From Marinibaculum pumilum (GTDB taxonomy: Bacteria > Pseudomonadota > Alphaproteobacteria > Ferrovibrionales > Ferrovibrionaceae): 64,000 bases of DNA. The DNA lies in contig NZ_JBHRTR010000007.1 in the NCBI RefSeq assembly GCF_042646425.1, forward strand, positions 62,001 to 126,000, in the 5' to 3' direction. The notes under the pieces are model-generated. The model made no database searches, was not told the DNA's origin, and saw only the letters and a program-made list of their open reading frames with translations. Below, one piece after another: positions 53,985-61,957 of this stretch. The position numbers and the translations under genes are program-made. The stretch's first letter is position 1. Each line of letters opens with the position of its first letter.

Positions 53985-55178
53985 ATGCGGAAACACCTGC
54001 TTGGCGCGACAGCGCTGGTGGCGGCGGCAGCCCTGGGGGCGACCGCGGCGGAAGCCCAGGACGGCGGCAAGCCGATCCAGCTGGGCATGAGCGGCAATAT
54101 GTACGGCTTCTTCAGCGTCGTCAGCCAGGACGACGGCATCGGGCCGGACAATGTCTCCGGCACCGCCGACGACGCGCCCGGCCACGACCGCCGCAACAAC
54201 GGCTTCAGCCGTCGCGGCCGCATCCACTTCACCGGCAAGACCACCCTGGACAACGGCCTGCAGGTCGGCGTCCAGGTCCGCCTCAACGCATTGGATTGCC
54301 GCGACCAGATCGACCAGTCCTACATCTGGTTCAGCTCCCAGTTCGGCAAGGTCGAGTTCGGCAAGGCGAACGGCGCCGGCGACGAGATGTTCATCGGCGC
54401 ACCGAACCCGGTGCCCCATCTGGGCCTGAACACGCCGGACATCCTGGTGGTCAACCAGACCAACAGCTTCGGCAACGGCAACCTGGCCGCCACCCCGGCG
54501 ACCATCGTCTATACCAGCAAGCGGGAGCGCCTGAACTACTTCACGCCGCGCTTCTTCGGCATCCAGCTTGGCGTGTCCTACACCCCGGTGAATTGCTCCC
54601 AGGGCAATGGCGGCAGCCGGCCCTGCGGCGGATCCTATGCCGGCCAGTTGCAGGACAACCTGGCCCGCGGCTATGACATCATCGAGACGGCCGCGAACTA
54701 CGAGAACAGCTTCGGCGGCGTCGATGTCGGCCTCTATGCCGCCTACTTCACCAGCAGCAACGGCAACGGGATCACCCGGACCGTCGGCGTCGGTGGCACC
54801 GGCGAGGAGAGCCAGTGGGGTGTCGGCGGCCAGCTCGGCTACCAGGGCATCGCCTTCGGCGGCGGCTATCGCCGCAGCTTCGACGACGGCTACAACCCGG
54901 ACCAGGACAGCTGGGACTGGAATGTCGGCCTGACCTACACCACCGGCCCCTGGGAGGGCGGTGTGATGTATGCCAACAAGAAGACCAAGTATATCGGCCA
55001 GGAAGACACCTTCGACGGCGTGTCCGTCGGCGGCTCCTACCTGCTCGGCCCCGGCATCTCGCTGATCGCCGGCGTGCAGTACTACGATTGGGAGACCAAT
55101 TCGACGAACGCGGCGATCCAGAGCTACTCGACCAACAAGGCCTGGAGCGCCTCGATCGGTACCAGCGTCGACTTCTAG
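53985..55178 (+). CDS. Outer-membrane porin 3 (Porin_4 type)
   Basis: A 397-residue porin with signal peptide (ending ATAAEAQ) and C-terminal SVDF. It keeps the GPDNVSGTADDAPGH loop and the DSWDWNVGLTYTTGPWEGG strand seen in porin 2, showing recent duplication. Differences concentrate in predicted loops (for example NNGFSRRGRIHF instead of FGFLREGEIHF), which would change charge at the pore. The ATG at 53985 follows GGAGGGG. Terminator at 55212. Confidence 0.92.
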   Translation: MRKHLLGATALVAAAALGATAAEAQDGGKPIQLGMSGNMYGFFSVVSQDDGIGPDNVSGTADDAPGHDRRNNGFSRRGRIHFTGKTTLDNGLQVGVQVRLNALDCRDQIDQSYIWFSSQFGKVEFGKANGAGDEMFIGAPNPVPHLGLNTPDILVVNQTNSFGNGNLAATPATIVYTSKRERLNYFTPRFFGIQLGVSYTPVNCSQGNGGSRPCGGSYAGQLQDNLARGYDIIETAANYENSFGGVDVGLYAAYFTSSNGNGITRTVGVGGTGEESQWGVGGQLGYQGIAFGGGYRRSFDDGYNPDQDSWDWNVGLTYTTGPWEGGVMYANKKTKYIGQEDTFDGVSVGGSYLLGPGISLIAGVQYYDWETNSTNAAIQSYSTNKAWSASIGTSVDF

Positions 55179-55211
55179 CCGACGCGGCGACGAACGCACC
55201 CCCGAAATGGC

Positions 55212-55249
55212 AACCCGCCGCGGCCCGGCCGCGGCGGGTTTGTCTTTTT
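55212..55249 (+). terminator. Rho-independent terminator of porin 3
   Basis: A perfect 12-bp stem (AACCCGCCGCGG with CCGCGGCGGGTT, loop CCCGG) followed by TGTCTTTTT, 33 bp after the porin stop. Confidence 0.93.
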
Positions 55250-55304
55250 GCCGCCGATGCCGATATCCCTTGCCCCGCTTCAGGGATTGCGCTTAGACAG
55301 GCCC

Positions 55305-56129
55305 ATGGCTGGCATCATCTGGCTCGCGTCCTATCCGAAATCCGGCAACACCTGGCTGCGCGCGTTCCTGCACAACCTGCTGCGGGATCCCGCGAAGCCG
55401 ATGGACATCAACCAGCTCACCCAGTTCACCCATGGCGACACCCTGCGGCACTGGTTCGACCGTGCCGCCGGCGAATCGATCGAGGGCTGGAGCGAGGAGC
55501 GGATCGCACAGCTGCGACCGGAGGTCCACAGACTGATCTCCGAAAGCTGGCCGGATTCGGTCTTCGTGAAGACCCACAATGCCCTGGCGCAGCACAATGG
55601 CGTGCCCCTGATCACCATGGAGTACACGACCGCGGCGATCTATGTCGTCCGGGACCCGCGCGACGTGGCGATCTCGATGACCCACCATTTCGGCCTGACC
55701 CTCGATCAGGCCATCACCATGATGGGCAACGAGGCGGCGGCCACCGCGATGACCGACCTGAACGTGCAGCAGTTCTACGGCACCTGGTCGGAGCATGTGG
55801 AGAGCTGGACGGACCAGGCCGGGCAGAGCCTGCATGTCGTCCGCTACGAGGATATGCACAGCCGGCCGCGTGCCGCCTTCGGCGGGGTGGTGCAGTTCCT
55901 TGGCCTGCCGCCCGATCGCAAGCGCCTGGACAAGGCGATCCGCTTCGCCTCCTTCAAGGTCCTGCAGGGTCAGGAGCGGAAGGAGGGATTCCGCGAGAAA
56001 TCCGTCCACGCCGATGCCTTCTTCCGCTCCGGCCAGGTCGGCCAGTGGCGGCGGATCATGACCCCGGAACAGGCGGCCGCGATCGAGACGGCGCACGGCA
56101 CCGTCATGCGCCGCTTCGGCTATCTCTGA
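55305..56129 (+). CDS. Sulfotransferase domain protein
   Basis: A 274-residue cytosolic PAPS-dependent sulfotransferase. The 5'-phosphosulfate loop SYPKSGNTWLRAFL is at residues 9-22, and the 3'-phosphate motif YVVRDPRDVAISM at 113-125. His/Lys in VFVKTHNAL is the probable catalytic region. The C-terminal FREKSVHADAFFRSGQVGQWR also fits the family. The acceptor is unknown, but a surface glycan or lipid is likely given the neighbours. The ATG at 55305 is chosen because the PSB loop follows directly. It is convergent with the GT9-like gene (10-bp overlap). Confidence 0.9.
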   Translation: MAGIIWLASYPKSGNTWLRAFLHNLLRDPAKPMDINQLTQFTHGDTLRHWFDRAAGESIEGWSEERIAQLRPEVHRLISESWPDSVFVKTHNALAQHNGVPLITMEYTTAAIYVVRDPRDVAISMTHHFGLTLDQAITMMGNEAAATAMTDLNVQQFYGTWSEHVESWTDQAGQSLHVVRYEDMHSRPRAAFGGVVQFLGLPPDRKRLDKAIRFASFKVLQGQERKEGFREKSVHADAFFRSGQVGQWRRIMTPEQAAAIETAHGTVMRRFGYL

Positions 56130-57454
56130 TCCGTTCCGCCACCTGCGGCCGCGCGGCGTCGCGCCAGGTCGGCCATGACATGCTCGCCCAGGGCGGCCGG
56201 CGCCGCCCGCAGCGATGCGATGCAGGGCACCGACTCCCGGAACAGCCGCTCCACCGACCGCGGGTCCGGCCGGTTCGGCAGGGTCGGCAGGTCGGACACC
56301 GGCGCCTCCAGCGACCCCATGCAGCCGATCCGGCCGTCGCGATGCTGGCGCACCTTGGCCAGGCCGCAGGGCGCCGTGCACCAGGGGCCGGAGAAGGGGA
56401 TGGTCCAGCGGTCCAGGTTGGAGAAGCGGCCCTGCAGCACCTCGCCCGGAGCGGAGCTGTAGACCGCCACCCCGGGGGTGCCGAACAGTTTACTCATATG
56501 GGCCGGGCCCGAATCGGCGAACACCGCGTAGTCGAAGGCGCCGACCGCCTCCAGCAGGTCACCGATCTTCGGAAAGACGTCGACGATCCGGCAGCCGGCA
56601 GGCAGCAGCGGCGCCACCGCCTGGCGGTACAGCCGGCCCTGCTGCTGGTTGGCGTTCAGGCAGACGGTCACCTGCCCCTCGGGTGCCAGGCGCCGCGCCA
56701 GGTCGGCGCAGACCTCCACCGGCAGGGTCCGCAGCGGCGAGGAGGCCAGCGGCAGGATGCCGATCTCCAGCGGCCGGTCCGTCGGCAGGGCGCGTGCCTG
56801 CGGTCGGTACCGCTCCGCGGGCTGCAGGCCGAAGACCGCCAGCAGCTGGCTTTCCATGTCGACCGGCCAGATGTCGATATTGCCGCGGCCTTCCAGCTGG
56901 CCGAAATCGACGACGATGTCCCAGCGCTTCAGCTCGGCTCGGCCGATCCACAGGGTATAGACCGTGGCGACCCCCGCCGTCAGGTAGATGTCGGCGGTGG
57001 ACCGCGCCCCGAAAACGCCGATCGCCCGCGCACCGCTCTGCTCGGCGAAGGCCTGCAGGAACAGCACCGTCCCGACATTGTCGCCCAGCGCCCCGCTGGG
57101 CAGCAGGAAGAGGACCCGCCTGTTGCGGAAGTCCGTCTCGCCCCAGGCGGGGAACGGCAGGCAGGGCAGGCTGCTCTGCTCCTCGACGATCCGGAAGACC
57201 TGCGGATTGCGCAGGATCACGTGCTGCAGGAACTCGTCCGACGAGGTCAGGTAGCGCTCCCCGGCGCGCCCCTCCTGACCGGCCTCGGGCCGGCAATTGT
57301 GCTGGTTGAAGGAGAATGGCTCGCGGGCGGCAAAGGTCAGCATCTGGGTGCTGGACGGCACGGTCGCAGGGCCGCCCCGGCGCGCCGCCGCGCCTCCCGC
57401 CCTCCGGTCGCGGTCGCGCCGCTCCGTCCCGCGCTGCCCGGCGCGGCGGCTCAT
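56120..57454 (-). CDS. Glycosyltransferase family 9 (heptosyltransferase)-like protein
   Basis: A 444-residue protein. The core resembles GT9 enzymes, with FLLPSGALGDNVGTVLFLQAFAE near the start of the N-lobe and DYAVFADSGPAHMSKLFGTPGVAVYSSAPGEVLQGRF in the nucleotide-sugar lobe. About 40 Arg-rich residues and a unique ~60-residue stretch precede it. The C-terminal region has cysteines (GPWCTAPCG, IGCMG). GT9 members add heptose or similar sugars to lipopolysaccharide; substrates here are unknown. The ATG at 57454 overlaps the stop of the upstream methyltransferase; the true start may be a later Met (MLTFAAREPF). Confidence 0.78.
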   Translation of the reverse strand: MSRRAGQRGTERRDRDRRAGGAAARRGGPATVPSSTQMLTFAAREPFSFNQHNCRPEAGQEGRAGERYLTSSDEFLQHVILRNPQVFRIVEEQSSLPCLPFPAWGETDFRNRRVLFLLPSGALGDNVGTVLFLQAFAEQSGARAIGVFGARSTADIYLTAGVATVYTLWIGRAELKRWDIVVDFGQLEGRGNIDIWPVDMESQLLAVFGLQPAERYRPQARALPTDRPLEIGILPLASSPLRTLPVEVCADLARRLAPEGQVTVCLNANQQQGRLYRQAVAPLLPAGCRIVDVFPKIGDLLEAVGAFDYAVFADSGPAHMSKLFGTPGVAVYSSAPGEVLQGRFSNLDRWTIPFSGPWCTAPCGLAKVRQHRDGRIGCMGSLEAPVSDLPTLPNRPDPRSVERLFRESVPCIASLRAAPAALGEHVMADLARRRAAAGGGTDQR

Positions 57455-58014
57455 GCCGGCTTCACCGCCCGCAGGACGATGGTGGTCTCCGCAATCACAT
57501 TGTTGTAGAGCCGGGATGCTTCCATCACGTCGCGCTGGCTTGCCTCGCCGCGCGCGATCCGGTCCCGCCACAGCCGGTCCGGCACGATATTGACCGACTG
57601 CAGGGCGAAGTCGACCTCCAGATACAGGGCCAGCGGCGTGTTCGCGGAGCCCGCCTTCTGCCATTCCAGGCAGCGGGCGCGGGAAAAGAGCTCCAGTCCC
57701 TGCGGGGTGATCGGCCGCACATGGGTCGGGTCGTTCAGGAACTGGTCGTGCCGGGGGTGGGGGACGGTGATCGTGACCTCGGCGCCGTCGCGGCAGACCC
57801 GGTAGAGTTCCTTGACGATTCCCAGATAGACCGACGTCTCCGCGCCCAGATGCTCCAGCACGTGGCGCAGCACCACGGCCTCGGCGCTGCCGTCCGGCCA
57901 GGGCCAGGGCAGGGCCTCCAGGTCCACGACCTGGTCGGGCGCGCTCGCCGCCTCCTTGTCGACATTGATCCAACCGTCCATTTTCTTGGATCCGCAGCCG
58001 AGGTTCAGGCGCAT
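57451..58014 (-). CDS. Class I SAM-dependent methyltransferase
   Basis: A 187-residue Rossmann-fold methyltransferase. MRLNLGCGSKKMDGWINVD is motif I at the very N-terminus, with VVLRHVLEHL as the later core motif (family DVLEHL). This compact form is frequent in glycan clusters, where it methylates sugars, but no acceptor can be named. It is coupled (ATGA) to the GT9-like gene, and diverges from yggS across 138 bp. Confidence 0.86.
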   Translation of the reverse strand: MRLNLGCGSKKMDGWINVDKEAASAPDQVVDLEALPWPWPDGSAEAVVLRHVLEHLGAETSVYLGIVKELYRVCRDGAEVTITVPHPRHDQFLNDPTHVRPITPQGLELFSRARCLEWQKAGSANTPLALYLEVDFALQSVNIVPDRLWRDRIARGEASQRDVMEASRLYNNVIAETTIVLRAVKPA

Positions 58015-58152
58015 GCGATCCTCCGGGGGCAGGTATCGGCCTGACGCGGACCAGGACGGGGCCCGGGGCCGTATACTGCACGGCGGCAGGCGGGGGACCC
58101 GGCCGGCATGTCCCGGTCGCGGCGCGACCGGGTGAGCGGGTCTTGGGGGAGG

Positions 58153-58884
58153 ATGGCAGATGACGGCGCGAACATGGCCGAGAACATAGCAAAGACTGGC
58201 GACGAGGCGAGGGGCGATGCCGGCGATATCGCCGGCAGTCTGGCCGCGGTGCGCGACCGCATCGCCGCCGCCGCGGCCCAGGCCGGACGGCAGGCGTCCG
58301 ATGTCACCCTGGTCGCGGTGGCCAAGACCCGTCCCGAGGCCGATGTCCGGGCCGCCTGTGCCGCCGGCCAGCGCGTCTTCGGCGAGAACCGGGTGCAGGA
58401 AGCGCAGGGAAAGTATCCCCAGGTGCGGGCGGACGTGCCCGACCTGGAACTGCACCTGATCGGCCCGCTGCAGACCAACAAGGCCGCCGATGCCGTTGCC
58501 CTGTTCGATGTGATCGAGACGGTCGACCGGCCGAAGCTGGCGACGGTGCTTGCCCGCGAGATGGAGAAGGCCGGCCGCCGCCCGACCTGCCTGGTACAGG
58601 TCAATACCGGGGAGGAGCCGCAGAAAGCCGGCGTGGCGCCTGCCGAAGCCGATGCCTTCATCGCGCAATGTCGCGACGAGCTCGGACTGCCGGTCGCAGG
58701 CGTGATGTGCATCCCGCCCGCGGACGAGGAGCCGGCCATGCATTTCGCGCTGCTGAAGAAGATCGCCGATCGCAACGGCCTGGCGGTGGTGTCGATGGGC
58801 ATGAGCGCGGACTACGAGACCGGGATCGCCCAGGGCGCCACCCATGTCCGGGTGGGCAGCGCGATCTTCGGTGCCCGCGGCTGA
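58153..58884 (+). CDS. Pyridoxal-phosphate homeostasis protein (YggS/PLPBP)
   Basis: A 243-residue PLP-binding alanine-racemase-fold protein. The PLP lysine lies in LVAVAKTRP, with VFGENRVQEAQGKYP, WHLIGPLQTNK-type sequence (LHLIGPLQTNKA), CLVQVNTGEEPQKAGV and the closing LSMGMSADYETGIAQGATHVRVGSAIFG-type block. It balances free PLP in the cytosol. The start is unsure: the ATG at 58153 abuts GGGGGAGG, so initiation at 58174 is possible; the first ~25 residues are not conserved. Confidence 0.93.
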   Translation: MADDGANMAENIAKTGDEARGDAGDIAGSLAAVRDRIAAAAAQAGRQASDVTLVAVAKTRPEADVRAACAAGQRVFGENRVQEAQGKYPQVRADVPDLELHLIGPLQTNKAADAVALFDVIETVDRPKLATVLAREMEKAGRRPTCLVQVNTGEEPQKAGVAPAEADAFIAQCRDELGLPVAGVMCIPPADEEPAMHFALLKKIADRNGLAVVSMGMSADYETGIAQGATHVRVGSAIFGARG

Positions 58885-58941
58885 CCCCCCTTGCCGCAAG
58901 CGATATCCAAGCTTTGCCGCGGCCCCGCGCATCGGCCGGGG

Positions 58942-59577
58942 TCAGTCCGGGAGGGATCCCCTGCCTTGTACGAGGACCAGGTCGCCGGCCCGCATCCGCG
59001 CGGCAATCCGGCGCAACACAGGCAGCGGCACGGCGATACAGCCGGCGGTCGGGCGCAGGCCGGGCCGGGCCACATGCATGAAGATGGCGCTTCCCGCGCC
59101 GGGCCGCGGCGGCGAATCGTTGTAGCCCAGCTCGATCACCAGGTCGTAGAGCCGGTCCGGCCGCTGCAGCCGCTCGGCACTGCCGGCGATCGGCAGGCGG
59201 ACCCGACGGTTGTAGGCGGGATGATCCGGCTGGTCGCACCAGCCGTCCCGCGGCCCGGTCGGACGCACCGCCAGGCCGCTGCGCGGCGGGAAGAGGCGGC
59301 CGGGCCGGTAGTACAGCCGTCGCACCGGCCACAGCCCGGCCGGCGTGGCGCCGTCGCCCTCCCTTTTGCCGGTCCGGACACCGCCCTTGCCGAGAGCGCA
59401 GGCGGTGGCGATGCCGCGGCCGGCCAGGATGCCGATCCGGCCGGCGCCGCAGGGGGTGACCCGCCAGGTCGCGGCGCCGCCGCCGAACCGGTCCGGGCCT
59501 GGCGGCGGATCCCCGGCCGATGATCGCCCTTCCCGGACTGCGCCGTGCGGGCCGCACGGACTATCTGCTTCTGGCAT
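58942..59577 (-). CDS. L,D-transpeptidase (YkuD) family protein
   Basis: A YkuD-type domain with the active-site pattern IFMHVARPGLRPTAGCIAVP (catalytic His and Cys). GTGKREGDGATPAG-like substrate loop (RTGKREGDGATPAGLWPVRRLYYRP) and DGWCDQPDHPAYNRRVRLP are also typical of the small stand-alone family. These enzymes form 3-3 cross-links in peptidoglycan or attach lipoproteins. The only standard start in frame is the ATG at 59577, giving 211 residues. It overlaps the divergent DMT gene by 58 bp, and the first ~45 residues are unconserved. No signal peptide is visible, so export or start remains uncertain. Confidence 0.78.
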   Translation of the reverse strand: MPEADSPCGPHGAVREGRSSAGDPPPGPDRFGGGAATWRVTPCGAGRIGILAGRGIATACALGKGGVRTGKREGDGATPAGLWPVRRLYYRPGRLFPPRSGLAVRPTGPRDGWCDQPDHPAYNRRVRLPIAGSAERLQRPDRLYDLVIELGYNDSPPRPGAGSAIFMHVARPGLRPTAGCIAVPLPVLRRIAARMRAGDLVLVQGRGSLPD

Positions 59578-60467
59578 TGCTGTCCCTGCAATGGAGCACG
59601 GCCTACCTGTTCATCGATCTTGCCGCCGACGACGTGCCGCCGGCAACGATCTCTGCCGTGCGCAATCTGGGCGGCGCGATCGCGCTGCTGACCCTGGCGC
59701 GCATTCTGGGCGAACGCTTCCCCCGCGACTGGCGCATGCTGGCCGTCTTTCCGGTGACCGGCTTCCTGGGCAGCTTCCTGCCCTTCGTTCTGCTGGGGCG
59801 CGCCGCGCAGAGTGTGGATTCCGGGCTGATCGCGATCCTGGTGGGCTTCATGCCGCTGGCCGCCTTCATCGCGGCGCATCTGCTGACCGAGGACGAGAAG
59901 CTGACCGGCCGGCGCCTGCTGGGCATCATGGTCGGCATGGCCGGCATCGTGTGGCTGGTGGGGCCCCAGGCGCTCGAGAGCCTTGGTGTCGGCAGCGAGG
60001 CCCAGATGATCGGGCAGTTCGCCGCCCTTGGCTCCGCGCTGTCATGGGCGGTCGGCAACCTGGTGGCGCGGCGGATCTCCGGCGTGCCGCTGGTCACCGC
60101 CGCCGCCTGTGTCCTGCTGGGCGGTTCCCTCTACGCGGTGCCGGCGTCGCTGGTCTTCGACGCGCCCTGGACATTGGAGCTTTCGGATACCGCAATCATC
60201 GGCCTGGTGGGCCTGACGTTCTGGACCAGTGCCTCTGCCAGCATCGTGTTCGTGCGGCTGGTCACCACGATCGGCGCGACCTTCGTGGCGTGGAGCAATT
60301 TCGTGAACCCGGTCCTGGGGGTGATCTGGGGGGCGCTGTTCCTGGGGGAGGCCCTGCCCTTGCGGGCATTCCTGGTGCTGGGGCTCATCCTGCTGGGCAT
60401 CGCCGTGGCACAGCTGCCCCTGGCGGCGATCTTCCGGCGCCGCCCGCCGGGAGGCGCAAAGCCGTAG
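59520..60467 (+). CDS. EamA-type drug/metabolite transporter
   Basis: A 315-residue inner-membrane protein with ten predicted helices in two EamA halves. It begins TDYLLLALLSLQWSTAYLFI, and the second half contains ALGSALSWAVGNLVARRISG and ATFVAWSNFVNPVLGVIWGALFLGEALP, the classic EamA end motif. Members export metabolites or amino acids; the substrate is unknown. Its ATG at 59520 lies inside the 5' end of the divergent transpeptidase frame. Confidence 0.9.
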   Translation: MIALPGLRRAGRTDYLLLALLSLQWSTAYLFIDLAADDVPPATISAVRNLGGAIALLTLARILGERFPRDWRMLAVFPVTGFLGSFLPFVLLGRAAQSVDSGLIAILVGFMPLAAFIAAHLLTEDEKLTGRRLLGIMVGMAGIVWLVGPQALESLGVGSEAQMIGQFAALGSALSWAVGNLVARRISGVPLVTAAACVLLGGSLYAVPASLVFDAPWTLELSDTAIIGLVGLTFWTSASASIVFVRLVTTIGATFVAWSNFVNPVLGVIWGALFLGEALPLRAFLVLGLILLGIAVAQLPLAAIFRRRPPGGAKP

Positions 60468-60470
60468 GGG

Positions 60471-61793
60471 TCAGTAGCTGACGTCGACGCTGGGCGCGGC
60501 CGCCTGGGCGGCGGCACCGCGCTGGCGGTAGACCTCGTTTGCCAGGGCCTGCGCGGCCATCTGCGGCGAGGCCGGGACCGGCGAGGCGACGACATCCGCC
60601 GTGCCGAGGCCGTACCAGCGCCGGCCGCCGCGGGAATCCCCGTCCAGCGGCATGTAGGTATGGCTGCCGGGGCGGGCGGGTGCCGTGAGGGCGGCCTGCT
60701 GCACCTGGGCCTGAGGCTGGGCCGTCTGCGACTGGCCCTGCGCCTGGACCGGCGGCCGCCCGGCATCGGCATCGGCAACGGAGGGCGGGGGCGGGACCTG
60801 GGCGCCGGCCTCAGCTGGCGTCGCCTGGTTCAGGGCCTGGCCGATCCGTGCGCGCATCGCCGCATCGGGCGAAGCGACCAGGCCGCTGGCGGCCATGGCC
60901 TTCTGTGCGTGGCGCAGCCGGGCATCCAGGTCTGGCGGCAGGGCCGGCATGTCGGTTGCCTGCGCATTGGCGATGCGGCTCAGGGCCGCGGCGCCCGGGT
61001 TGCCGCCCGGGTTGGCGCTCGGCATGTCGTTCTGTGCCGCCGGTGCCTGGCCCGCTCCGGCCTGCGCCGGATCCAGCGATGCCACCTGGGCCGGCGGCAC
61101 CGTCTGCGACGGAGCGGCAGCCTGTGGCGGCGCGGCGGGGGCATCGGCGCCGGAGGCCGGATGGGCGCTCCTCGCCCGGAACATGGCGCCTGCGTCCAGG
61201 GCGGCGGCATTGGCGGCTGCGGTCTGCGATGCGGCCGCGACAGCCGGCTGCCGCCCGGCATCCGCCGTTGCCGGGCGTGTTGCGGGCTGGGCGGCCGCCA
61301 GGGCCGCGGCAACACTTGCCTGGTCGCCGGCGGAGGTTGCGGAAGCGGCCTGGGCGGCGGCCGGCGCCTTGTCGGCCGCACCGTCCTGCGCGGCACCGGC
61401 CAGCTGCACCTGCCCGACGGTCACGTCGCCCGACGGCGCTTCCTCATCGTCGCCGATCATCGCCATGACATGGCCGCCGATCGAATCGCCGGTAACGGCC
61501 TCGAAGGCGGCGTTGGCGACCGAACCGGCGGCGCCGATCACGCCGCCGAACAGCAGGCCGCCGACGACGGAGGGACCGGTGGCGATCTTGTCGCCGGTGA
61601 GTTCGGTATAGATGGAGCCGACGACCGGAATGTGATGCAGCGGGTTGATCGCATCCAGCAGCGAATCGAAGGTCAGGCCCTCCGCACCGAACAGCGCCTT
61701 CTCGGCCGCGGCGTCATGATAGATGCCGCGCGCCTCGGGCCGTTCCAGGGCCTCGCCGTAATAGCCTTGCTCTGCCAGTGCCGGGGTCAACAT
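60471..61793 (-). CDS. Ala/Gln/Pro-rich hypothetical protein with conserved N-terminal segment
   Basis: A 440-residue protein. Residues ~35-105 form an ordered part with LTFDSLLDAINPLHHIPVVGSIYTELTGDKI and a glycine-rich hydrophobic stretch (VVGGLLFGGVIGAAGSVANAAFEAVTGD) that could be membrane-associated. The next ~300 residues are low-complexity, rich in Ala, Gln and Pro (for example PPQAAAPSQTVPPAQVA). The C-terminal segment (SRGGRRWYGLGTADV, NEVYRQRG) is again more complex. I do not recognise a named family. The ATG at 61793 is 11 nt after GAGGAG. It is convergent with the DMT gene and 164 bp from ribA. Confidence 0.7.
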   Translation of the reverse strand: MLTPALAEQGYYGEALERPEARGIYHDAAAEKALFGAEGLTFDSLLDAINPLHHIPVVGSIYTELTGDKIATGPSVVGGLLFGGVIGAAGSVANAAFEAVTGDSIGGHVMAMIGDDEEAPSGDVTVGQVQLAGAAQDGAADKAPAAAQAASATSAGDQASVAAALAAAQPATRPATADAGRQPAVAAASQTAAANAAALDAGAMFRARSAHPASGADAPAAPPQAAAPSQTVPPAQVASLDPAQAGAGQAPAAQNDMPSANPGGNPGAAALSRIANAQATDMPALPPDLDARLRHAQKAMAASGLVASPDAAMRARIGQALNQATPAEAGAQVPPPPSVADADAGRPPVQAQGQSQTAQPQAQVQQAALTAPARPGSHTYMPLDGDSRGGRRWYGLGTADVVASPVPASPQMAAQALANEVYRQRGAAAQAAAPSVDVSY

Positions 61794-61957
61794 AGCGCAT
61801 AACTCCTCGGCAGATCCCTTCGCAGGATTCGGGCCAAAGAGAGAGCTATTTGAAATCAATGACTTGGCGGATGTCTGCTGTGACGGTGCAGGAAGTGCCG
61901 GGCAGATCCGACCGGGCAGGCTCCCAGCGGGGCGGGCTGCGGGTACCGCCGGGCCGG

